Of a DNA stretch of 31,713 bases, positions 27,155 through 31,713 are shown one piece after another. Both the position numbers and the translations under genes were made by a program. The DNA is from RGDT01 sp964630925 (GTDB lineage: Bacteria; Planctomycetota; Planctomycetia; Gemmatales; Gemmataceae). The number at the start of each line of letters is the position of its first letter. The first letter of the stretch is position 1. The DNA lies in assembly GCA_964630925.1 (NCBI GenBank), contig CAZVZK010000113.1, forward strand, positions 1-31,713, written 5' to 3'. The notes beneath the pieces were generated by a model. The model was not told the DNA's origin, did no database searches, and saw only the letters and a list, made by a program, of their open reading frames with translations.

Positions 27155-27197
27155 CCTCGCCCCCGCGCCCCTCATTGTGAGGGGTGCGGGGGCGAGG
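27155..27197 (+). terminator. 20-bp hairpin, probable transcription terminator
   Basis: Arms at 27155-27174 and 27178-27197 pair over 20 positions (19 Watson-Crick, one G-U) around a three-base loop TTG. It begins 40 bases after the stop of the TIGR03067-like gene. There is no T-run, so it is terminator-like rather than a textbook intrinsic terminator; because it is a near-perfect inverted repeat it would work in either direction. Confidence 0.6.
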
Positions 27198-27242
27198 CCG
27201 CCAGCCGGCACGTCCAGGGGTGACGGCACCCCCTTTGCGTCG

Positions 27243-28817
27243 ATGTCCCCGCCCCCGGCGGCACAAACCAAGAGGCACCTCATCCCCCCGATGGGCGCCC
27301 TGTGGGGGCGGCAGACCGCCCTCGCCCGCATCCACTTCGGCACCCGCGAGGACACCATGCCTGCCGATGTCATCCGCGCCCTGGCCCTCGTGAAGCAGGC
27401 CGCCGCAGGCGCCAACGCCGGCCTCGGCCTGCTGGACCTGTCGCTGGCCGGCGCGATCGCGCGGGCCGCCTGCGAGGTGGCCTCCGGCGGCCACGCCGAG
27501 CAGTTCCCGCTGTCGGTGTTCCAGAGCGGGTCGGGCACGCAGACGAACATGAACGTCAACGAGGTGATCGCGGCCCGCGCCGCCGCCCTCTCGGGCCGGG
27601 ACGTGCACCCGAATGACCACGTCAACCTGTCGCAGTCCACCAACGACGTGTTCCCGGCGGCGATGCACATCGCGGCGGCGCTGGCGATCCGCGGGCGTCT
27701 CATCCCGGCGGTGCGGCGGCTGCGCAAGGCCATCGACGCCAAGGCGCGGGCCTTCGCCGACGTGGTCAAGATCGGACGGACCCACCTGCAGGACGCCACG
27801 CCGCTCACCGTGGGGCAGGAGATGTCCGGATGGTCGGCCCTGCTGCGCCGCGGCGAGGCGCGTCTGTGCCGGTCGCTGGAGGGGCTGTACGAGATCCCCC
27901 TCGGCGGCACGGCGGTCGGCACCGGGCTGAACTGCCATCCGGGGTTCGCGGCCAGCGCCATCTCGCGGCTGGCGGACCTGACCGAGCTGCCGCTGCGGCA
28001 GCACCCGAACCTGTTCGCGGCGCTGTCGGCCCATGACGAGCTGGCGGATGCGAGCGCGGCGATGCGCAACCTGGCCGGCTCGCTGCTCAAGATCGCCAAC
28101 GACATCCGCTGGCTGGCGTCGGGGCCGCGGTGCGGCCTGGGCGAGCTGCTGCTGCCCGAGAACGAGCCCGGCTCGTCGATCATGCCGGGCAAGGTCAACC
28201 CGACGCAGTGCGAGGCGCTGTCGATGGCCTGCGTGCAGGTGTACGGCAACGACGCGGCGGTGGCGTTCGCGGCGTCGCAGGGCAACCTGGAGCTGAACAC
28301 CTACAAGCCGCTCATCATCGACAACGTGCTGCGTTCGGCGCGGCTGCTGGCGGCGGCGTGCCGGCGCTTCACGGGCCACTGCGTCGCCGGCATGGGCATC
28401 GACCGCGGGCGGATGGAGTCCCAGGTCCGCGGCTCGCTGATGCTTGTGACGGCGCTGTCGCCGGTGCTGGGGTACGACCGGGCCGCCGAGGTGGCGCGGG
28501 CGGCGCACCGCGACGGCGGGTCGCTCCGCGACGCCTGCATCCGGCTGGGCTACCTGTCGGGCAAGGAGTTCGATGCCCTGGTGAAGCCGGAGGAGATGAC
28601 GCGGCCGGGGATGGCCGCCGCCGCGCCGGCGCTCGATCCCGTGGAGGAGGCCAGCGAGGCGTCGTTCCCGGCGAGCGACGCGCCGGCCTACGGCCCGGCG
28701 GTGGTCGTGGCCGTGCCGGCCTACGACGGCCCGGAGGTGGAGATCGACCTGGCGGGGAGAATCCCCGACGAGGTGTGCGAGCACCCGCTGAGCGACCCGG
28801 CGTCGCGTTCGGCGTGA
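27243..28817 (+). CDS. fumC: Class II fumarate hydratase with C-terminal extension
   Basis: Fumarase of the FumC type, reversible hydration of fumarate to L-malate in the TCA cycle, cytoplasmic, normally a homotetramer. Visible: SGSGTQTNMNVNEV, HPNDHVNLSQSTND, IGRTHLQDATPLT with His181, GGTAVGTGLN, and the superfamily signature GSSIMPGKVNPTQ at residues 310-322. The core ends near residue 455 (EFDALVKPEEM), as in E. coli FumC. About 65 extra residues follow, including DPVEEASEASFPASDAPAY, which is not part of the usual enzyme. The N-terminus is also odd: the usual E-x-D-S-M-G start is replaced by Pro-rich sequence before ALWGRQT. The frame opens at 27177 inside the upstream hairpin; the ATG at 27243 is preferred, but it lacks a ribosome-binding site and the start is uncertain. 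Confidence 0.92.
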   Translation: MSPPPAAQTKRHLIPPMGALWGRQTALARIHFGTREDTMPADVIRALALVKQAAAGANAGLGLLDLSLAGAIARAACEVASGGHAEQFPLSVFQSGSGTQTNMNVNEVIAARAAALSGRDVHPNDHVNLSQSTNDVFPAAMHIAAALAIRGRLIPAVRRLRKAIDAKARAFADVVKIGRTHLQDATPLTVGQEMSGWSALLRRGEARLCRSLEGLYEIPLGGTAVGTGLNCHPGFAASAISRLADLTELPLRQHPNLFAALSAHDELADASAAMRNLAGSLLKIANDIRWLASGPRCGLGELLLPENEPGSSIMPGKVNPTQCEALSMACVQVYGNDAAVAFAASQGNLELNTYKPLIIDNVLRSARLLAAACRRFTGHCVAGMGIDRGRMESQVRGSLMLVTALSPVLGYDRAAEVARAAHRDGGSLRDACIRLGYLSGKEFDALVKPEEMTRPGMAAAAPALDPVEEASEASFPASDAPAYGPAVVVAVPAYDGPEVEIDLAGRIPDEVCEHPLSDPASRSA

Positions 28818-28881
28818 GGGTCGCCGTCCTCGCCGGCGGGGCCTACAACACCCACGCCGCCCTCCCGCCGGAGGATGCCCC

Positions 28882-29471
28882 ATGCCGCGCCATCTCACTT
28901 CGGCCGCGCTCCTCGCCGCGCTCCTCGCCCTCGCCCCGGCGGCGGGGGACGAGGTGTCGCCCGAGCCGCCGGGCGGACGCTTCGTCGAGATCAAGACGAA
29001 CATGGGACGATCAAGGTCGAGCTGTTCGCGAAGAAGGCGCCGAAGACGGTCAAGAACTTCCTCAAGTACGTCGAGGCCAGGCACTACGACGGGCTCATCT
29101 TCCACCGCGTCATCGAGAACTTCATGATCCAGGGCGGCGGGATGCTGCCCGGGCTGAAGGAGAAGAAGACGCGCGGGCCCATCGAGTGCGAGGCCGACAA
29201 CATGCTGAAGAACGAGCGCGGCACCATCGCGATGGCGCGCACCAGCGCCCCGCACAGCGCCACGGCCCAGTTCTTCATCAACGTCCAGGATAACCCCGCC
29301 CTCGACCACAGGGACAAGACCGACAGGGGCTGGGGCTACTGCGTCTTCGGCAAGGTGGTCGCGGGCATGGACGTGGTGGACAAGATCAGGGCGGTCAAGA
29401 CGGGCAGCGCCGGCGTCCACAACGACGTGCCCGTCAAGGACGTGGTGATCGAGTCGATGCGGGCGAGGTGA
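28882..29471 (+). pseudogene. Exported cyclophilin-type peptidyl-prolyl isomerase, one-base frameshift
   Basis: Cyclophilin fold enzyme that isomerises X-Pro bonds, here with a signal peptide and so expected to act outside the cytoplasm. The ATG at 28882 has a GGAGG site seven bases upstream and starts the leader (LTSAALLAALLALAPAAGD) followed by FVEIKTNMG. The frame is then lost: the next codons read R-S-R-S, while the adjacent frame gives TIKVELFAKKAPKTVKNFL and all further family motifs (FHRVIENFMIQGGG, AQFFINVQDN, YCVFGKVV). Inserting one G into the GGG at 29004-29006 restores NMGTIKVEL, as in relatives. So one base is missing, by mutation or in the assembly. The domain could only be made without its leader, from a start at 28875 in the wrong frame for the leader. 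Normal length once corrected. Confidence 0.88.
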
Positions 29472-29482
29472 CGCGGGGGGCC

Positions 29483-30229
29483 TCACAGGCGGATGTTGTT
29501 CATCAGCATCCCGCGGCGCTCCTCCGGCGAGAGCATCGCCGACTGCCACGCCGAGGGGTCGCGGCGGACCTGCTCGAGCGCCTCCTGGACGCCGAGGTCG
29601 GCGAGGATGGCGCTGGTGGCCTCCTCGCCCGCCCTGCCTTCCAGGGCCACGGACACGCGGGCGGCCCACATCGCCTGGGCGTAGTGCCCCATCGCCAGCA
29701 GCTCCAGGGCGGCCTCGGCGTGGGACGACTTGCCCAGGGGCGGGGGCTCCTCGGCCAGCGGCGCGATGGCGGAGTCGGTCAGCGTGGCCGGGTCCGCCGA
29801 GCCGGCGCCGTGCGGGCCGATGATGCGGCGGATGTCGCGCGTCCGCTCGCCCGTGCAGCGCAGCAGCAGGAAGACCGCCAGGCAGAGCAGCAGAGCCACG
29901 CCGCCCACGGCGAAGAGGATGAGCGAGGTGGCCTCCTTCGGCCTGCTGTCGAAGAGGGTGACGACGGCGATGATGTTCACCACGACGCCGACGATGAGTA
30001 GGCCCCAGTTCCAGGTGGTGAAGAAGGTGCGGAAGACGAGGTCGAAGGACCACTTGATGGGGACCATGCGGAAGTTGTCGCCCTGCCAGTCGAAGACGTG
30101 CATGGCCTTGATGGGGATGACGGGCATGAAGAAGACGACGATCCACTCCATCGCGTCGTAGCCGCCGTAGCCCACGTCGCCGCGCCCGCCGCAGACGTGC
30201 GTGCCGATCCCGTTCACCGTGTATGGCAT
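29483..30229 (-). CDS. Membrane protein of unknown function
   Basis: 248-residue protein with two or three membrane segments: one at about 27-42 (MEWIVVFFMPVIPIKAM), then two in about 75-92 and 103-123. The opening MPYTVNGIGTHVCGGRGDVGYGGYDAMEW resembles the N-terminus of uncharacterised planctomycete proteins that begin with MPYTVNGIGT and a treble-clef-like Cys pattern; here only one Cys remains. The C-terminal third is soluble, with an alpha-helical, TPR-like stretch (HAEAALELLAMGHYAQAMWAARVSVAL). No function can be assigned. The ATG at 30229 is the first in the frame and fits the family start. The 3' end converges on the cyclophilin gene, 11 bases apart. Confidence 0.8.
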   Translation of the reverse strand: MPYTVNGIGTHVCGGRGDVGYGGYDAMEWIVVFFMPVIPIKAMHVFDWQGDNFRMVPIKWSFDLVFRTFFTTWNWGLLIVGVVVNIIAVVTLFDSRPKEATSLILFAVGGVALLLCLAVFLLLRCTGERTRDIRRIIGPHGAGSADPATLTDSAIAPLAEEPPPLGKSSHAEAALELLAMGHYAQAMWAARVSVALEGRAGEEATSAILADLGVQEALEQVRRDPSAWQSAMLSPEERRGMLMNNIRL

Positions 30230-30359
30230 CTGCCGGCCCTCCTCTCGCCGGATACCCTACGCGGCGCCGGCGATCGACGCAACCCCCGGGCCGCGTGAGT
30301 CTACCCCCCGCCTGCCCCGCCGACCCACCGCACCGAGGCCCCGCCAATGAACCCCCCGC

Positions 30360-30508
30360 GTGGATGAGGCCGGCCTCAAGGCCGCCGAGCGGGGCCTGTC
30401 CTACGGCACCGCCTGGGGACGAGCTTCCGGGCCGACTCCGACGGCGTGAAGCTGGATCATCTCGTCGAGAAGCTATTCGCGACGATCCGGGAGCCGGCCA
30501 CGCGCTGA
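30360..30508 (+). pseudogene. Decayed coding fragment, family not recognised
   Basis: One frame reads VDEAGLKAAERGLSYGTAW from 30360. After a shift near 30418 a second frame reads TSFRADSDGVKLDHLVEKLF and ATIREPATR up to TGA at 30506-30508. Both halves have the codon use of real genes here, with high third-position GC, and neither has a start or ribosome-binding site. It looks like the remnant of one gene with a frameshift. I cannot name the family. Confidence 0.4.
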
Positions 30509-30593
30509 CGGGGCCGCTACGCCGGCGAGCATCTCGGCAACAAGTGATGATTCGAGGCGGCACGGCGACTGTGAATATGAAAATATGAAAACA

Positions 30594-30661
30594 ATATGAC
30601 ATGAAGATCTGTTGATTTTCCGGTTGACAAGGCCCCCCTCTCGCTCGACAATCTGTCATAT
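30594..30661. promoter_or_regulatory. Inverted repeat flanking the DUF1559 promoter
   Basis: ATATGAC at 30594-30600 is inverted as GTCATAT at 30655-30661. TGAAGAT at 30602-30608 is also inverted, as ATCTTCA at 30660-30666. The -35 and -10 elements lie between the arms, a layout seen in operators, but the spacing differs between the pairs. Confidence 0.35.
30624..30652 (+). promoter_or_regulatory. Sigma70-like promoter for the DUF1559 gene
   Basis: A perfect -35 box TTGACA at 30624-30629 is followed after 17 bases by GACAAT (30647-30652), which matches TATAAT at four of six positions. It sits in the only AT-rich island of the region. Transcription would start near 30659, giving a leader of about 158 bases. 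Confidence 0.6.
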
Positions 30662-30816
30662 CTTCACACCCCGTTCGTGCCACGCATCTCCCCCGACTCC
30701 GGGGCTTCCACTCACCGACGGTGAGGGCAGGAGAAGATGCCAATCCCAGGAGTTCTGAGCGATCCGTCATCTGGCGTTTCATAATTCCATTGTTTTCTTC
30801 TAGGAGTTGGCTTCAT

Positions 30817-31683
30817 ATGTTTCTGTTCTCCTTTCGTGGGAAGCGGGCGTTCACCTTGATCGAGCTGCTGGTGGTGATCGCCATCATCGCCATCCTGATC
30901 GGCCTGCTCCTCCCCGCCGTCCAGAAGGTGCGCGAGGCCGCCAACCGCATGCAGTCGGCCAACAACCTCAAACAGTTGGGCATCGCCGTCCACAATTACC
31001 ACGACTCGAACCAAATGATGCCGCCGACGTACGAGTCCAAGTACTACTATTCGAGCAACCCTTATCGCTACGAGTCCTACTCGTTCGGCGTCTTCGTGCC
31101 GCTCCTGCCGTACATCGAGCAAGGCCCCTTGTTTGAGCAGATGAGAACGAGTGGTGGCAGCACGAGCGTCACCGTCAAGACTTTCATCGACCCCTCCGAC
31201 ACCACGGTCGGCAATACCCGCTCCACCACGCCGGTGAGCTACCTCCCTGGGGTCGGGAATATCTCCAGCACCACGTACCAGGACGGCACGCTGGCCCCCT
31301 ACCAGACCTACAGCGCCTCCAGCGACGGGATCTGGTCGGGCTACTCGGATAGCTGGTACAACGAGGGGAGCACCTGGGGGAGTGAGGGGAAGCGGCGGAC
31401 GCTCACACAGGTCTTCTCGGATGGACTTTCCCAGACGCTCCTCTTCGGTGAGAGGGTCACCGCCTGCGCCGGCTCTGGCGAGGCTTCGTGGCCGAGCCAG
31501 CAAGGGCCCTCCGTTTCCGTGAACAACATCGATTGGTACGGCTGGACGGACCACTCCTCGTACGGTCCGACGTCGGTGAAGTCTGGCATGACGTTCAAGA
31601 ATTGCGGTCCGTTCTACAACACGGCATTCATGACAAGCAGGTCCGGTGGGGTGCTGATCGCCAGGCCTTCCAAGGTGGCTTGA
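30817..31683 (+). CDS. DUF1559 protein with type II pseudopilin N-terminus
   Basis: 288-residue member of the large planctomycete DUF1559 group. The N-terminus has the prepilin methylation/cleavage motif KRAFTLIELLVVIAIIAILI (Ala rather than Gly before Phe, which is common in this group), followed by LLPAVQKVREAANRMQSANN and LKQLGIAVHNYHDS, so it should be processed by a prepilin peptidase and exported by a type II secretion or pilus-like system. The frame is open from 30721, but the ATG at 30817 follows an AGGAG site ten bases upstream and starts the pilin leader. The C-terminus is odd: relatives end with a H-x9-DGSV-type motif, while here the reading frame stops after SGGVLIARPSKVA, without the DG. 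It is either truncated or altered by an indel close to the end. The role is unknown. Confidence 0.9.
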   Translation: MFLFSFRGKRAFTLIELLVVIAIIAILIGLLLPAVQKVREAANRMQSANNLKQLGIAVHNYHDSNQMMPPTYESKYYYSSNPYRYESYSFGVFVPLLPYIEQGPLFEQMRTSGGSTSVTVKTFIDPSDTTVGNTRSTTPVSYLPGVGNISSTTYQDGTLAPYQTYSASSDGIWSGYSDSWYNEGSTWGSEGKRRTLTQVFSDGLSQTLLFGERVTACAGSGEASWPSQQGPSVSVNNIDWYGWTDHSSYGPTSVKSGMTFKNCGPFYNTAFMTSRSGGVLIARPSKVA

Positions 31684-31713
31684 CATCGCTATAACAGTAG
31701 TGCCCTGAGCGAG

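Larger units (their letters stand above)
30230..30816. other. Gene-poor stretch with coding debris and the DUF1559 promoter
   Basis: No intact gene is seen in these 587 bases. The first half is GC-rich and holds a decayed coding fragment. From about 30570 to 30670 it becomes AT-rich, with two nearby ATATGAAA copies, a sigma70-like promoter and a flanking inverted repeat. From 30670 to 30816 is the probable leader of the DUF1559 gene. Confidence 0.7.

Noticed and set aside
27030..30782. 1250-codon minus-strand ORF
   Set aside because: Spans antisense of fumC and the cyclophilin and an out-of-frame reading of the membrane protein gene; no motif.

Overview
The window looks like chromosomal DNA from a planctomycete, most likely Gemmatales/Gemmataceae. 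This rests on recognised protein families, not on a database search. The evidence is very high GC with long antisense shadow ORFs, a DUF1559 pseudopilin-like protein, a TIGR03067-type small exported protein, an FG-GAP giant with the planctomycete N-terminal LExLExRxLLS-type motif, an ECF sigma factor translationally coupled to a Ser/Thr kinase with WD40 repeats, a second Ser/Thr kinase with TPRs, and an FGly-type sulfatase. No rRNA, tRNA, CRISPR array, insertion sequence or phage gene was seen.

Layout. Bases 1-7015 are minus-strand: an arylsulfatase and a DUF2254 membrane protein (a probable pair), then an ECF sigma factor overlapping a WD40 Ser/Thr kinase that runs off the left edge. Bases 7155-9180 are plus-strand: a lipoprotein and an outer-membrane beta-barrel-like protein, 13 bases apart. 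Bases 9187-14274 are minus-strand: an SGNH hydrolase followed by an unknown exported protein, and further left a patatin-like phospholipase split by a frameshift. Bases 14534-26471 form a plus-strand cluster: a TPR-containing Ser/Thr kinase with an in-frame amber codon beside its catalytic loop, a 2058-residue FG-GAP protein, and a hybrid histidine kinase whose start overlaps the FG-GAP stop. Bases 26668-29471 carry the TIGR03067-like protein, a 20-bp hairpin, a class II fumarase with an odd C-terminal extension, and a cyclophilin-type isomerase broken by an apparent one-base deletion. A minus-strand membrane protein, a gene-poor stretch with a decayed coding fragment and a good sigma70-like promoter, and the DUF1559 protein close the window.

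The most interesting unit is the 12-kb Ser/Thr kinase / FG-GAP / hybrid histidine kinase cluster. Its genes are 15 bases apart and then overlapping, which suggests one transcript linking a large exported Ca-binding propeller array to two phospho-signalling proteins. That link is inference. Three otherwise well-preserved genes are each interrupted once (patatin, TPR kinase, cyclophilin). This could be real decay or consensus error in the assembly, and it affects how much of the window should be trusted at single-base level.
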